Numbered from the stretch's first letter, positions 1-13,434 are shown. The stretch is DNA of 64,000 nucleotides from Ectobius pallidus (GCA_964059195.1 CAXKWD010000006.1:68837073-68901072), one strand, 5' to 3'. Program-made: numbers and translations. Notes: a model not told the origin generated them from the sequence alone.

Positions 1-1207
1 AATCATTTTTGTCTTTAATACTTCTTTCTATGAAGATCTACGTATGCGGGTATAATTTTTTTTCTATTCTCTGGGTTCTTTGTTGACGGCCACTTCTGAA
101 AGGCAATTGAATGTAATACATAATATATTATACTAAGAGGCAAGCATTTTATTTGGGCTGAGGAAGTTATGTGTTTCTTAAAAGATATTTTGAGTATCAT
201 ATAAATAGGAATTTTAAAGCGCACGATGGAATATAAAAAATTATTTGAAAATCACATAGTTAAAAGAAGACATAAGAATGAAAACTCTGCTCTTAGCCTC
301 CCCTTCCAAGAGTAATAATTGGCAATAATTGGGGGAAATAACACTAATTTGTATGTTTTAAACAGGAAAATACCATATTCTTTTATATCTATAAAATATT
401 TACAATACAATATAAACGGGTTTTTATGAATAAAATAAAAAAATAACAACACAGCTTTACAAAAAAAATTTAACTCAAATTTCTTTAACGAAATTTAAAA
501 TTATCGGCAAGCCTGTTAATTACCCTGTATCCGTTTACTTCCTGAAATGCAATTGCACGTCAGCGAAACCATTTAACATGTAGCGACGCCAATGAAGGAA
601 TCCTGACAGTGGAAAACGATGTGCAAACGTGAGCACAGTTTAATAACAAAGCCTGGCATGTGTTTATAAATCAGGCCGGGACTGTACTACATCTCCGATA
701 ATCCAGAGGTAAGCCCGCCTAGACTCTCCAGACACTTTGATTGATGAATCATTTGACGATTGCCTGAATGTATTCACTACTCGGGGGGTGTTTGCAGATT
801 TACATGACAACAGACAGGCCGGTTTCAAGTGGATCTCGCAAAATAAGGATAGAGATAATCCTATAGAGCCAGTTTAATGCTATACTGGTATAAAATCCTC
901 AGCACTAAATATCATTGACGTTTAAAATAAAATAATCTTATGTAAAGAAAGGGCCTAGTTTAACAACATACAGCATAGAAATATAATTTCGAAATGTTTG
1001 AAATTAGGTTAATTAAGCATACAAATTTGCAATTAAGTTAGAACAGTGTGTTCCATAAAATCAGTAAAAATTTTTTTCAAATTAACCAGTTAGGCATCCA
1101 ACCTTTGCACGTGTGTTCTAGCTACTAGTTTCTTTCACCATGTTGATTACGATCATTTTATCTTTCTTTTCAAGCTAAATACAGTAATCCATTTATTTAT
1201 GTTTGTC
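1..1207. other. intergenic DNA, no gene seen
   Basis: AT-rich sequence. The short reading frames here have no recognisable protein pattern, codon bias or splice context. I see no repeat with clear ends before the SINE that follows. Confidence 0.6.
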
Positions 1208-1219
1208 AGATCTTGGTTA

Positions 1220-1647
1220 TAATCCTCTCACGCAGCGGGCCCGGGTTCGATTCCTGGTCGGGACAAGTTACCTAGGAGAGGTTTTTTCCGGGGTTTTCCC
1301 TCACCTATGAGACAAATGTCAGGTAACTTTAGGCCCTTGTGGTCCCCGGATATCGTCTGGCCGTCATTATCATCTTCATCCCCATCCTCGCCTTGTTCTG
1401 AGTGAGTGTGTGTGTGAATGGTGTGTATCGTCCTGTGTGTTCGTGTTGTCTCGGAGGTGGCCCCGGCATTGGGCTGATAACTCATCCGGGGAGGCCCTCC
1501 ATGTCCTTGTCTGGTCAAAAAAGTATGTATGTGATCCAAAGGTAATCCCTCTCCCGACAGGTCGCGGCCCTGTAAGGCCCGGGCGGCTTGGGTCGCTTAA
1601 ATCCTAAAAGGGAGAGGTAAAACTCCGAAAAATAAAGAAAGAAAGAA
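1220..1647 (+). mobile_element. tRNA-derived SINE, 5'-truncated, with 12-bp target duplication
   Basis: The element is flanked by the direct repeat AGATCTTGGTTA (1208-1219 and 1648-1659), the mark of LINE-type retrotransposition. Near its 5' end it has a perfect Pol III B box (GGTTCGATTCC, about 1246-1256). The A box is missing, so this copy is 5'-truncated. It ends in an A-rich AAATAAAGAAAGAAAGAAAG tail. A second, full-length copy of the same family is split by the LTR element at 49.6 and 58.6 kb. The open frames inside it are fortuitous. Confidence 0.88.
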
Positions 1648-1659
1648 AGATCTTGGTTA

Positions 1660-2639
1660 AGACAATGTAGACCTAGTTAATATAGAGGAAAAATCAGCGA
1701 TTCCTCCGAAATTTATACATATTTCCATTGCTGTTATATTTCTATTATTTTTCCTTCTTTCTTTTTTACGTCACAGTTTTCCTATTCACCCCTATAAGAA
1801 GTTTTATTCAGTTATGAGTTGACTCTTTAAGCCGATAAAAAATTAATAATAATAAAAAAGAATGCACTACAAACAATAATAGCTCAGCCGTTTAAAGGTT
1901 TGTATTAATAGGTTTACTTGGATTTAGACCTTTGATTGTAGCCGGTGTGCCGGAATTCTGTTCAGCAGGACATATTTAGAGGTTTCTAAATCCACAGAGA
2001 TAACCGTGTCAAATTTATGAACACATAGGCGGCTACTTCGTTAAAAACAAGGTACTTTCACGTATTTAGAAGGGCCTCGCCCCAATTATTTAAAATCATG
2101 ATGCAATATGACATGATGATTTCAAACGCTAGAACAAACTTAGGAGGAGCATGTTTACTATCAACAATTAAGGTAAACATCTTTCAGATTTATTTATTTA
2201 TTTACTTATTTATTTATTTACTTACTTATTTATTTATTAGCATGTGTAATTTTATTTGAAGGCCTACGCCTAACTGCTAATAATCCTATGTTATAATTAT
2301 CGAAACTATACAAACATAATTCATTTTATTTTAAATACATATGACAAAAGATTACCCGAATGAGCAAGTGCTCGTATTCAAGTATAGTTCAGTTATTTAC
2401 ATTATAAAATTAATACACAATTAAATAAAAATACCAAAAACAAAGTATAAATCTAATTTGAAATTAATACCTAGAAAAGAAAAAGAAAAAGTAAAGAATA
2501 GAAAAAATACAAAGTGGGAAGAACAAAATTGAGATCCTGAGTTATAAATAATAAAATGGTTCCTTAAATATCTACTAATTACAGAGTGAAGTAAATGATA
2601 AACTATGAGTAATATTTTTTTATGTACTTAACCAATTTT
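1660..2639. other. gene-free AT-rich stretch with a TTTA-type microsatellite
   Basis: It contains an irregular TTTA/TTAC simple repeat at about 2189-2238. The DNA just after it may be 3' flank or UTR of the minus-strand LINE fragment that starts at about 2640. Nothing else is recognisable. Confidence 0.5.
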
Positions 2640-2995
2640 TTGTTGTTCATATTTACTATTTCTGGATGTTACCTAATTATGGAGTTATAAAGTCTTGGAC
2701 CATAGTAATTGCTATGTTTAGAGCCAGAAGAGGTGAAATATTTTGGTTCTATTAGAGGCAAGGTTTTAATTCTTCTTGTATTGTAGCTATGTGGATCAGA
2801 TACGTGCACGTCACGGTATTTGTGAAAGTATTTTATAAGTGTGAGCTTATAAATTTGTTCTATAGCCATAACATTAAATTCAGGAAATAATAATTCTGTT
2901 GGATATTCTATAGGCTTTTTAAGCAAACTTTTATTATTCTCTTCCGTATTAGATTCAGATGAGTCAATACCAAGTGCCACTTCCTCCCCAGCCAA
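2640..2995 (-). pseudogene. 3'-terminal fragment of a non-LTR retrotransposon ORF2
   Basis: A 108-residue minus-strand frame (2669-2995) carries the pattern of the extreme C-terminus of Jockey/CR1-type ORF2 proteins: a region of the kind 'LTLIKYFHKY', then 'HSYNTRR', then 'YYGPRLYNSI'. The same HSYNTR and LKMYNNLP landmarks occur near the end of the intact-looking RT at 60.2 kb, which supports the assignment independently. Endonuclease and RT domains are absent, so this is a 5'-truncated dead copy. The reading continues weakly past the stop toward 2640. Confidence 0.6.
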
Positions 2996-3142
2996 TAATA
3001 CCGTAGGCTATTGGATGATTAGATTGTCTAGCCTAAGAGCTAAGTAGACTATCCGTAAGACTTTAGTCGGTTACTAATGTCTTATACTGATACATTTGTA
3101 CAACGTTTTCCGTAGTCTGCTATGTAAATATGTTATGTGTTT

Positions 3143-3474
3143 GGAAAGGTGAAGTCAGAATAAAAAAATCAATGCCATAGCCGGGATTTGAACCAGGATC
3201 TTCGGCTCTCCGTGCCGATGCTCTAACCAACTGAGCTACCAAGGCAACGTGCCGGTACAACATTAAATTCTCCAACTGACTCAAAATCCCAGTATACCAC
3301 CAGGCGTTCTCAATATGAGATACTAACCCAGTGGCGACTTACAAACTGTAAGTACTTTCAGACCTGGGCTTCATAGTAAACCACTAGTAGGTCACAGTGG
3401 AATGATAATTCTTTCACACTGGCCGTGTGTAGGCTAAGATGGAAAGGTGAAGTCAGAATGAAAACTTCAATGCC
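3143..3474. repeat. 298-bp unit bounded by ~33-bp direct repeats, containing a tRNA-like sequence
   Basis: The sequence beginning GGAAAGGTGAAGTCAGAAT and ending TCAATGCC occurs at 3143-3176 and again at 3441-3474, 298 bp apart, with a few differences. Between them lie a tRNA-like cloverleaf and about 190 bp of unique sequence. This could be a retroposed unit with a long target duplication or a partial tandem duplication. In minus orientation the tRNA-like part is at the 3' end of the unit, unlike a normal SINE. Confidence 0.6.
3173..3245 (-). tRNA. tRNA-like sequence or pseudogene (apparent anticodon GGA)
   Basis: On the minus strand a nearly complete 72-nt cloverleaf can be drawn. The D stem GCTC/GAGC, anticodon stem TCGGC/GCCGA and T arm CCTGG/CCCGG (one mismatch) are present, and the acceptor stem has mismatches. 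The A box (TAGCTCAGTTGG) and B box (GGTTCAAATCC) are perfect. The loop ACGGAGA would give anticodon GGA (Ser), but position 33 is C instead of T and the long variable arm of serine tRNA is missing. It is therefore more likely the tRNA-derived part of a repeat than a working tRNA gene. Confidence 0.55.
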
Positions 3475-6320
3475 CTCTTTCCTAAAACATTTTTTATGCT
3501 TCAGGAAAATGGCTGAAGATGTACAATCTCACATTCTGACTTCATTCCATAGACCATGCGTATTCCATATGAATTCTGCTTTAGGCTATAGCCGACGGAT
3601 GGCCGATCTAGAACACAAAGTTGACGACTCGACTAGACTCGAGCACACGGAAATTTTCCAATGGTTTTGGTTTCTTCTAGTGTTTTTCTTTATTTGATAT
3701 TGGCAATGAATCTCCTTATCATTTGTGTTCCACTTTATCCTCGGGTGAGAAAATCTATTATTGGTTTGAGTTCAAGTTCGAACAAATGCATTAGCCTCTG
3801 AAGCCTATGAAGAACGCAGAGGCGCAGAAGACCGGTGAAAGGGTCTGGAAGTCGTATCTGGAGGGAGGGGATTACGACAAACATTAAGTGAACGGTTAAT
3901 GAAATTGTCTTGTAGCCTAAACAGTATCTTCTATATTATACATTACCATTTGAAGAGTGAAAAAAGGTCATGGACAACAAATATCTATTTCTGTTCTCTT
4001 AAGGAATCTAGAGGCTCTCAGACATATTCGCCTTCGCGAAATAAATGGGAGTAGCTGGGGTGGGGCTGGTTTAGAATTCCCTTACCAACATAAACCACTC
4101 CGTTTCATATCGGAAAGATTACGTGCTCAAAAATGTATATTTTGCAAATTTCTACGCCTGTCGCCTGCAAAAGAAAATGGGGGAACGAAAGAAACGTCTA
4201 CAGATTACAAGGTAATATTCGGTAATTTGCTCTCATTTCTAAGCAATGGTATTCATTGTTCTAAATAATTTTTCCGTATGTTCTTGTGAACAACCGAAAA
4301 TCAGCAGGATTCTGTACAGAAATTTATTCAGAGTGCAAACAATACTTCATGTATCCTGGAGATAATGCTAAGCCAACCAAATCGTTGTCTGCATGAAGCA
4401 CGCTGCTGTTGAACGAACCGAAGAGAATGAAAATGTTTGTTTTTGCATTCAAATTGAGAACAAGAAGGGGTCAGAGCAATACAACAAGCCAAGCTGTAAC
4501 ATGGCTTTAAAACTAACATGCTAATTTCACAGGCTTGCCGATAGCAGTTAAGGAGATAAAGGGAATTGGCTATCATGTTATGGTTACGGTCAAATTGTTC
4601 ATTTAAACTCCCCTGCCAGTTTAAAGATTTTCAATCAGTTTGAAATGGATGAACCACAAATACCGTAGCATGAATATAGCAGATAAGAGCAGTGTATCTG
4701 TTATGTCTCTTCCACTGGGTAATATAGGGTGCACAAAAGAATGTATCTTTTTTCCTACGGTATCTATATTTTCCATACTAATTTTATTTAATGCTTTATG
4801 TTATAGTTTCCAGTCATTTGACTCTACGATAGCAGAGTCTCATTGCTGTCTAGGGATGCACTGTTCGAAATCTGCTAGGGCGATACAACTGATGAGCTTC
4901 TTAAGCGCGGAATATAACACCAAAAGAAGAAAAAAAAAACAAAACAAAAACATAACTTTCTCTACGAAATAAAAGTTTTGCCTTTTGGTACAATAAATTG
5001 GTATATTATAAAAGTAATAGACCTATATAATATAGGCCTATATAATATAATATAATATATTATATTATGCATATTATGGAATTCACGTACGAAATTTAAA
5101 CAAAGTCGAGAAAATCGGAAAATGTAATCCTCGTCATATAAAGGGGTTGTAAAAACGAATCGCATCCCCGAAGGATACACAACCCAGATAAAACACGATG
5201 TAATCCAGTCATAAATCTTTATTCACTTTAGGCATGGACAATACTCCTTTCTCACTTCACATCCTGATGTAGAATAAGGCGCCGTATTGCAAGAAGTAGT
5301 GTTCAATTGATCTGTTCTTTACGGGTTAACAGCCGAGTTGAAGTTTTATAAGGTTCCGAGCAATCGGACTATAGATATGAGTCCATTTTCTGAGATATAG
5401 GATGAGTTCCTCAGCCTCAACCTGGATCCATTATTGAGATGACAGAACACGTAGGACGAGGTATATACACATACACATCCATTCCAAACAAGGCTAGAAT
5501 GAGATGAAGATGTTAATGACTGCCAGATGATATCGGGTATAGACCAACTGTTAATCGTAATTTAATTAGTCGGTTTATCCCTACTGCAAATATATTGTAA
5601 ATTGTAATTTCTATATTTACTTATCTTCAATCTTTGTGTTGTCCTTGTTGTTGATAAACTTCAACTCTACTTTATGTTTTTGTCATTCACTTTATTACTG
5701 TTCTTCCTACTGCTTAATTTTATAACCGGAATAACTAAAGAAGTGGATAAAACATACAAAAGGAGAACAAACTGAAACAACAAAGGCATTCACAAAGAGG
5801 AATCATAAAACTAATTTAGTATAACAACTAACAGGATAAATTGAGCATAAAAGAGAAAGAAATGAAATGAGAATGGAGATAAGAGACTGTATTCAAAATA
5901 ATTAAATGGTCCTTTCTGAAAAAATTCAGGAAAACTGGAATTTAGCTAATTAAGTACACTCTTATATTATCACATAAGAAATCTTAAAAATTATTGCCGA
6001 TTTTAAAATGAACTGGCAGTTAATGAAGTTTGTAGGACGTAAGATTCACTGAACATGTATGACAGCTTTAGCATGGATGTGAAGGTTAGGAAAAGAGTAC
6101 AGCGAAAACGCCTTCAAGCTGTAACACTCAGTCAGCGAATACATTAATAGAGTACAAGCGTTTGAAATATAATATACTCACATTGAAGTTTAATGTAGTT
6201 TTTAATGAGGATTCAATAAATGCACAGATGACTACAACGTAGATATTAAAATAAATGTTATATACCGTCGAGCTCGATCAATAACATAAAATAGACTTAA
6301 TACCATAACTCAACAATGTT
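3475..6320. other. intergenic DNA, no gene seen
   Basis: There are short open frames without recognisable domains. An AT-rich palindromic patch (TATAATATAGGCCTATATAA and neighbours) lies at about 5020-5068. No coding exon or RNA gene can be supported. Confidence 0.5.
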
Positions 6321-6585
6321 TTTTATAATTTGCTTAGGACTTTCGGCGTATTTCTGCCATCTTCAGGACATCTTCTTTTGCTGGTTTGGATGCCTGAGTA
6401 ATTAAAACCAAAACTGCATTTTCTTTCATCTTGTCACATTTATAAAATAACATTTCTAACTTTATAAATGTGACAACATGTAAGACAATGCAGTTTTGGT
6501 TTTAATTATTGAGGCATCCGAACCAGCAAAAGAAGATGCCCAGAAGATGGCGGAAATACGCCGAAAAGTCTAGGTGAATTATAAA
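6321..6585. mobile_element. foldback (hairpin) MITE, ~265 bp
   Basis: Two arms of about 125 bp are reverse complements. The left arm begins TTTTATAATTTGC and includes GGCGTATTTCTGCCATCTTC. The right arm contains GAAGATGGCGGAAATACGCC and ends in AATTATAAAA. The short centre is at about 6450-6465. The whole unit can fold as one hairpin. There is no coding capacity and no clear target duplication. A small repeat patch (ATCATAGTTAA and ATCATAGATGTT units) follows at 6590-6665. Confidence 0.82.
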
Positions 6586-6664
6586 ATAAAAAATATCATA
6601 GTTAACATCATAGATGTTTATAAAATAAAATAAAATATCATAGTTAATATTATCATAGATGTTA

Positions 6665-6890
6665 ACAGTGGTGAACTCAGCCTCATTATTCAAATTGAGG
6701 AGCTACTTGACAGAGAAGTAGCGGCTCCGATCATGGACACCACCATTAACGGCCGTGGGTGTCGGCATGCTGACCACATGCCCCTAATCCTGTCGTCTGC
6801 CTATGGTAGATGACGCAGCGGTCGAGTGGTAGGCCTTGTCCCTTCTGGGATGTTAGCGCCACGGAGTTAATTTTTTTTAGATGTTAAAAA
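6665..6890 (+). mobile_element. SINE-like repeat, family 2, copy 1
   Basis: This copy shares the 3' block TAGATGACGCAGCGGT ... GGGATGT(T)AGCGCCACGGAGTTA with a second copy at 9785-10020. The 5' part differs between them. There are no reading frames of interest. It is called SINE-like from the dispersed, short, non-coding structure and the B box in the other copy. Confidence 0.55.
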
Positions 6891-8944
6891 TCAAAGTTTA
6901 AGTTTATTTTTAAAACATTGTACACTTGAATTACTTCGCAATTCGTATTTTCAGATTTCATATTCAAAATATACACAAAACTAAAATTAGCATTTAATTA
7001 AATATACTTTTTGGGTTCATCGACTGTTGATGTATTTTAATATTAATTTCAGCTTAAAAGTTGACCATAACCGCTAGCATTTATCATTTGTTCGTTGTTA
7101 TAAACTGTTCATTGAATGACTCGACTATTGGACTTTGGATCAAGAAACGAAACATTCTATTCGACATTTACATATAACATTTTAATTAAATAAATTAGCC
7201 AAAATACTTATTAAAAGTAAACGGAATGGAGATTAATCAAACCGGAGTGACCCTGTATTCGCTTTGAAAAGAAAATGATACCAGTGTACATAGTGTTGTA
7301 AATTCTCAGTATAATATTAGGTGCACAATCTAAGGATAATGTACAGTATTTAAGCAATTTATTAAATACTTCTGAAAGTTACATAACAAGTAAAATAACT
7401 TGTAAAACGGGAATTTATCTTAGCAAAAAGAACTTGAAATTGAAGACATACGATGCTGCGGAGTTAGTTTTCAATGCAGGCGACAAAAGAACTTGAAACT
7501 CAGTGGCTAGAGCTTAAGAATGTATTGAATTTCCTCTCGTTTGAACTCAGATGAAAATGTAAACATAAATAGAAATAAATCTAAACTTACACTAAAGACG
7601 TGTAAGAGGCTTTTCAGTCAGTGGGAATTGAAATATGAATATTTAAAGGAGTCTGCATTGGAAATTGTTGAAGAGGAGCAGTGAGATAGAGTGAGAGAGG
7701 GGTTAAAGATGTTTGTATACACAGGTAGTATATAGCCTAGGAGGCGTCTTTTGCTCCTCTTGGACCTCTTTACAAGAGGTTCCCATCCTATCCCCGCCTT
7801 TCTTGTGTTCCCGCATTGATGTAGCATCGTGTATCCTTTTGCTTTTCTCGCATCAGTATTTTACTCGTAAGAAGCGCTGAGCTTTCTTAAGAAACACGTT
7901 CCAAAGAATGTAGGAATCTGCGCAATCCTTATTCTTTCAGAATTTAATGACAGACTTCCATTCTGTGGCAAGCGTAATGACCTGTTTAATTATTAAGATG
8001 GCATGGCCTGTCAGTTTTGTAAGAATGCACAAGTATATATTTCGTTGGTGTGTATGAAACCGGTTTTCGGAAGTTCTACAGTCAACTAAGGAAACCATGT
8101 TATATTACAAATTTATTATTTGTTTCATACAAAAATAAGGAATCATTTATAATATTTTCCATCAGTATCACACCATAACTAGTACATTCTTCAATAAGGC
8201 CTGGAAGTTAATGCTCTATCAGAAGATAAAATATGTAAATATGCTCCAGCATTTCTATAATATGCTCTGGAACCAATCAAGTACGCTCTAGCATTTAAGT
8301 CGTTTTCAAACTTTAAGTTCTCTTGTTAGTTGAATTACTTAAATTACAGAAAATATTAGAAGCTGTAAAAATTACATTACAAAACTTTCTAAAATGAGGT
8401 CTATGCAACAGATTTTCGTTAATTGAAAACTAATGAAGTGAAAAATCGACTTAATATTATACAATCAGTTCAGAAGACATTAAGCTATGTTCTGTCAATT
8501 ATTGTGCACTCGGTTCTCAAAACATTCCCATAGCGAAGCCAACGTTTCTCGGGTACATTCACATAGACAAATCTGCTGTAAATGTTTGAATGTTCAATAT
8601 TAAAATGTGTCAGAAATATACAGTTAAAAATGTGACAAATTAATGAAAATGCACAAATATTTTAATAGCAAACATTATGCATTATTGTAAAACTGACAAA
8701 ATATGAACAATATGCAAAATTAAACCATGCATTTTCAGCTACTTCTTTCATGTCTTGTACAAAACTTAACACTAGCATTTAACAGAATGTATTATTAAAA
8801 ATTCTATTTTCATAAACTTCCGTGTCATAGTTATGAATAAAAATGCTCTTGAAGTCTATAATTGTTTTTAGACCAACATAAATTTTAAAACAAATGTTAT
8901 TACATTTAATAGGCCTATATTATTTTATCCGTTACTAGTATACA
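6891..8944. other. intergenic DNA, no gene seen
   Basis: AT-rich sequence with no supported gene. The short minus-strand frame at 7618-7827 has no recognisable domain. Confidence 0.5.
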
Positions 8945-9160
8945 AACCGGGATAGACCGTGGTACAGATGCTAAGGCACTCTGATATAAACTCGGAAATC
9001 GTAGGTTCGATCCCAGCTTATGTAAAATTAGATTTGTCAGTGGACCCATTCAATGTGATGCACCTGTGGCTCTGGGCTCGACTCAGCCTTTACAATAGAA
9101 GTGAGATTGAGAACAACCCTTCAAATATAGCCGCAATAAGAAAATCACGGAATTAAAAAA
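8945..9160 (+). mobile_element. tRNA-derived SINE-like insertion
   Basis: A tRNA-like head with a perfect B box (GGTTCGATCCC, about 9003-9013) is preceded by a weak A-box-like segment. It is followed by about 130 bp of body and an A-rich tail (about 9155-9165). The open frame across it is incidental. Confidence 0.55.
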
Positions 9161-9784
9161 AAAGCAATACGTAGATTCATATAAGCTACTAAGCATAAAA
9201 TCTGTTTTTCATTTTCAGTACCGGTAGTGAATATTTCCGCAATACATAGGGTCCTTGCAGGAGAGACGCCATATAGGCCTATGTTTCCTTTTTTGCCCTA
9301 TAAAATAAATAATATCATTCATTAAGCAAAATATAACATAATGAATTGAAAAGAAGCAACAGAAAAAATATAATATTATGGTAGGTCTTTTAAATGTATT
9401 CTTGAAAATCTGACTATTTGGATATTAATGAATAATGGGGACCTGGACCCCCAAAATATGGAATTTTTAAAGGATTAGTTAGAAAGAATGTTTTGTGTCA
9501 CTTAGGAAGGAAGTTGTCAGTAAATTATGGTAAATCAGTTTAGGACACCCCCCCAAACCGATTTCTAAATACGTGCTTGGGAAGAAGTTATATAGAACTT
9601 TACCATTGCACTGTCATTACTAAACTACTGAACAAGGACAATTTCATAATAGAGGTAGGCTACTTCAAAAACTTAATCCAACGTTCTTTCAAAACAGTGC
9701 AAAACACAGAATGCGTCAGGGATGTGAAATTTGCGAAACTAAATTAAATTCATAAACGCTATTTTTTGGTAAGTAAGCACAACA
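9161..9784. other. intergenic DNA, no gene seen
   Basis: No gene, RNA or clear repeat boundary is seen. Confidence 0.45.
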
Positions 9785-10020
9785 GGACCCAATGCGTGGT
9801 CTAAAGATTAGAGGTGATTAGAATCCCTTTCCACGGGTTCGATCCCCGGTACCTCAATGATTTTTCTAGGTACGAAGTCAGTTTCCTGATAACTTAGAAG
9901 ATACTTGATAAAGTAGCAGCAGCTTCGGCCAATAAAGTTGCCATCTACCCAAGATAGATGACGCAGCGGTAGGATGGTGGGTGTCATATCACAAGGGATG
10001 TAGCGCCACAGAGTTTAGTT
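9785..10020 (+). mobile_element. SINE-like repeat, family 2, copy 2
   Basis: It has a B box (GGTTCGATCCCC, about 9837-9848) and the shared 3' block TAGATGACGCAGCGGT ... GGATGTAGCGCCACAGAGTT also found at 6665-6890. It probably belongs to a tRNA-headed family. Confidence 0.6.
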
Positions 10021-11263
10021 TTTAAGCACAGTAGGATTCGAATTCTATTTGTATTCTGATCTGTTAAATAACTACCACAAAGCGTTTATAGTTGTTCACA
10101 ATAAGAGCAAAATAATCTTGAATAATGTAATTAGTTTCCACAGTCTATTTTGTTTTCGGGTAGAATGAAGTTTGCTATTGGAACAGATGCTGAGAGCGTA
10201 TTGTTATTTTTGTTTCTTCTGTTTCGATGCAATTTGAAGTCTGTACAGTACAATGAAACACTCAAACTACATCGAAGCTCTTGCTCTATTTGTGAGAATA
10301 ACCGAAATATCGCGTAATGAACTGAATTGAAGTGCATGCAGCAAAGTTCCAGATTTTTTCTTCCTTACTATCTTTCTTTTACTTGACCTGATAAGTGAAT
10401 TGCCGAAACATACGCCTATACAAGTCTCCCTCCTTAATAAAGAAAAATACTCTATAGGTGGGATTTGCAGAAAAAATCCAGACGATGGATGTGCTGCCCC
10501 AAAATGTAGGAGTATGTATGCCTAACAACTTGAATTGCTTATTTAAATATAGGATGGGCCTAAATGTCACTAGTATGTATAGTTATCGGATATCATTGCA
10601 TTTTAAACACAGGAGGGTGAACTGAGTTTGTAGAGAGTGAATCCCTTAATGAACAATAGAGGATTAATAAGCGGAGAAGATGTATCATAACAGAAGAACT
10701 GGTATTTTGAAGACCAACGACTATCGTGTCTTTAAACAAACGTTTTGAACCTTCATAACAGTATTTATTTCCTTCTTCCTTTCTTTATAAAAACTGTACA
10801 CGAAACACACAAACCTTCAGTTTTGAAAACACGGGAGGAATAAAAAGACGATTACCACGAAGCAAATTAAAATATACTTAAACATTTTTGTTAAATAAAT
10901 CTAACTTGACAGCTGACGTTTGAGGATTTCACTGACTGGCAGTAAAACATAAGAAACTAACGAAGATAAAATAATATATATATATTTTTAAATTTGAATA
11001 GTATTCTTTCACCTTATTCAAGGCATAGGCAGCATTACATTAAGTATTTTCTGGTAATCGGTTGGAACAAAACAAATGATGCTCAAATACTAGTGTCAGT
11101 AGGGTTAAGATTTTAATGACAATATATACGCCTAAGGCTAAAAATTTCCTATAAACAAGACATTTATGATCTACAATCCTTCAAAAATGAATCAAGATAT
11201 ACAAAATTATAAAAATGTTATATTCTAAATTTATTTAGGCCTAGTGGAAAACAAGGGTCTCAC

Positions 11264-11294
<31 letters not shown>

Positions 11295-12967
11295 TTTTAT
11301 TACCAACATTGAAGACCTTATTGGCTGCTACAGTCATCTTTATATTGTATATAATAAAGAAATGTTGTACATAAATTATTTTAACTTGAACAGGACTTGT
11401 TAATTAGTCCTTTTGTCATTGCTTTCCAGTCTTACTTTGATTTGAAAAAGTCAATAAATGCAAGTTTTCTTAAGTGAAACTCTGAAGATTATCGGCTAAT
11501 AGCTTTATAGGCCTACAAAGAAATTGTTATTTCTGCCTCTATTGAACATAATGGAGCATATTAAAAAACAGCATCACTGGCCTTGAAATCACTCTAACCC
11601 CATAGAATGAGAATTTTTATCCAGATAGAATCTTGGATATGGTAAAAGAATCTATAATAGAGGATTTTAATTGCAAAAATGAATTGAGAGAATATCAAAG
11701 AAAACTAAAGAACAAATTATATTGCTATTGGTTTTGTGCACAAAATTGAACTAAAATACACTAAAACTGATCAATTGAATATAAAATTACCTTAAGATTA
11801 AAACATGTAAAAGCAAAATGTCATAACAAGTATGTGTTTAACATGGAACGTGCAAACGTGACAGCAGCTATTTTTTTGTATTACTGGAAAAAAAACTAAT
11901 TCTAAGAAATCCTAGCCCTAGAAATCAGCGTCCTGGAAGTTGAACCATTGGTTGTGTCAGTACTGTAGTAATAGCAGGCCTAATGTTTAGGGTAAGAGAG
12001 TAAAAGTTGATTCTATCCACGAAGGGAAAATAGTCTATCACTAGGGAAAAGAATTTATTTACTTTCGCGCAGGATTCAGTATCTTAATTTAGAAAACGTA
12101 ATATGCAAATGAAATTGTTTAATGGTATTTATTTCAATGAAAAATCATGTAGACTATTTATGCAAACTTGCATTGCTTCGCTCCACTCATCATAATCACC
12201 ATATAACACCGTTTTTAAATTCAATTTTAAAACATTCGTTTGAGTTTTGAAGTCAATGAGTGAATTATCTTGAAGTAAATTCTACTACCTATAACCTACA
12301 AGAAAGGGGAAGAGTAGAGATAAATTACAGTCATCCTTCTTACAGTTTACTGTTTCTGACGTGCCTCATCAAGGAAGTTGTCATTTAGCATTTGTCACAA
12401 CCGTCAGCGTTTTATGCTGGACAATGCAGCGACAAAATCGTGAAACCTGTAACTATCATACCTTTTTGGTCATTAAGTTATGTAGTTTTTGTTCCTCAAA
12501 AGTTCGAGAAGAACAGAGCAAACGATTAGGCCTGTCTGTCGGCCTCTTACTCTGGAGAGTGAAATTCATACCCTAGCCAAACCATTTAGGATAGGTCGTG
12601 GAAAAAGTGGTAAAAAGCAAGTTTTTCAAATTATTTCGGTTCCCTTATAGTTTTTCATTTGTACACCCTATTTTAGTTGTGACATTACATGGTGGTGAAT
12701 TTTACCCCGGCGATTTCAATAACCTCTGATATGTTCGTTGTGTAATACCAAGAAGAAGGAACTATGGACTTAAACAAAAACCACTAGTTAAGTATGAACT
12801 AGTATTATTTTAAGAGAAAAACATGCTTTACTGAGCATTGAATAATTTCATTTCCTTAGTGGTCCAATGAATATTAAATGTAGTAAAGCGTCTTCCGCCA
12901 TTTCACTACTAACACAAGATAGCATAAATGCATCACAACTTAAGAACTGACTCCTTAATAAATTCTG
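10021..12967. other. intergenic DNA with a (TTA)n run
   Basis: A simple (TTA)n tract lies at about 11267-11294. A repeat at about 12590-12690 (core CCCTTATAGTTTTTCATTTGTACACCCTATTTT) recurs in diverged form at about 14165-14245. No coding region is recognised. Confidence 0.5.
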
Positions 12968-13222
12968 TGGCTTGGTTCTAAAAGGGACAATGTCAATTTC
13001 TTGCAAACATGAGATCTATGCATTATTGAGTTCGACTAGTCTTTGTATTTCGTTTAATGAAAGTGTCAGTTTATGTTGCTAGAAATACCGGTAGACACAA
13101 TACAGAAACCTTAGAGGCTAATGTCAGAAGTTCTCAGCAAAGAATGTTACTTCTACGAAGGCTTCAAAGTCAGTTATCTCAAAAGCAAGTTTTATGACAT
13201 TGGCCCTTTTAGAACCAAGCCA
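12968..13222. mobile_element. MITE with ~28-bp terminal inverted repeats
   Basis: The left end TGGCTTGGTTCTAAAAGGG, followed by one variable base and CAATGTCA, matches the reverse complement of the right end (TGACATTGGCC ... AACCAAGCCA) with about one mismatch. The element is 255 bp and non-coding. I find no convincing target duplication, so the superfamily is open. Confidence 0.75.
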
Positions 13223-13434
13223 GATATAACCCCTGCATTATTATATTTCATCAAGTTACAGTTAAAACTTACCCAGCAACTTTGCTGTATTGTGTTTTAA
13301 TACCCTAATTGTGTTCTCTTAATTTTAATAATTTTTCTGTAATGCCTCAGGTTATTAAACATCCAGATATCTGGAATTACATAAATTTTTAAAGAACTGT
13401 AAAAAACTACAAACTGAAATTTGATTGTATATAT

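Noticed and set aside
3173..3245. Functional tRNA-Ser(GGA) gene
   Set aside because: It lacks the long variable arm of serine tRNA, has C at position 33 and acceptor mismatches, and lies inside a repeat.
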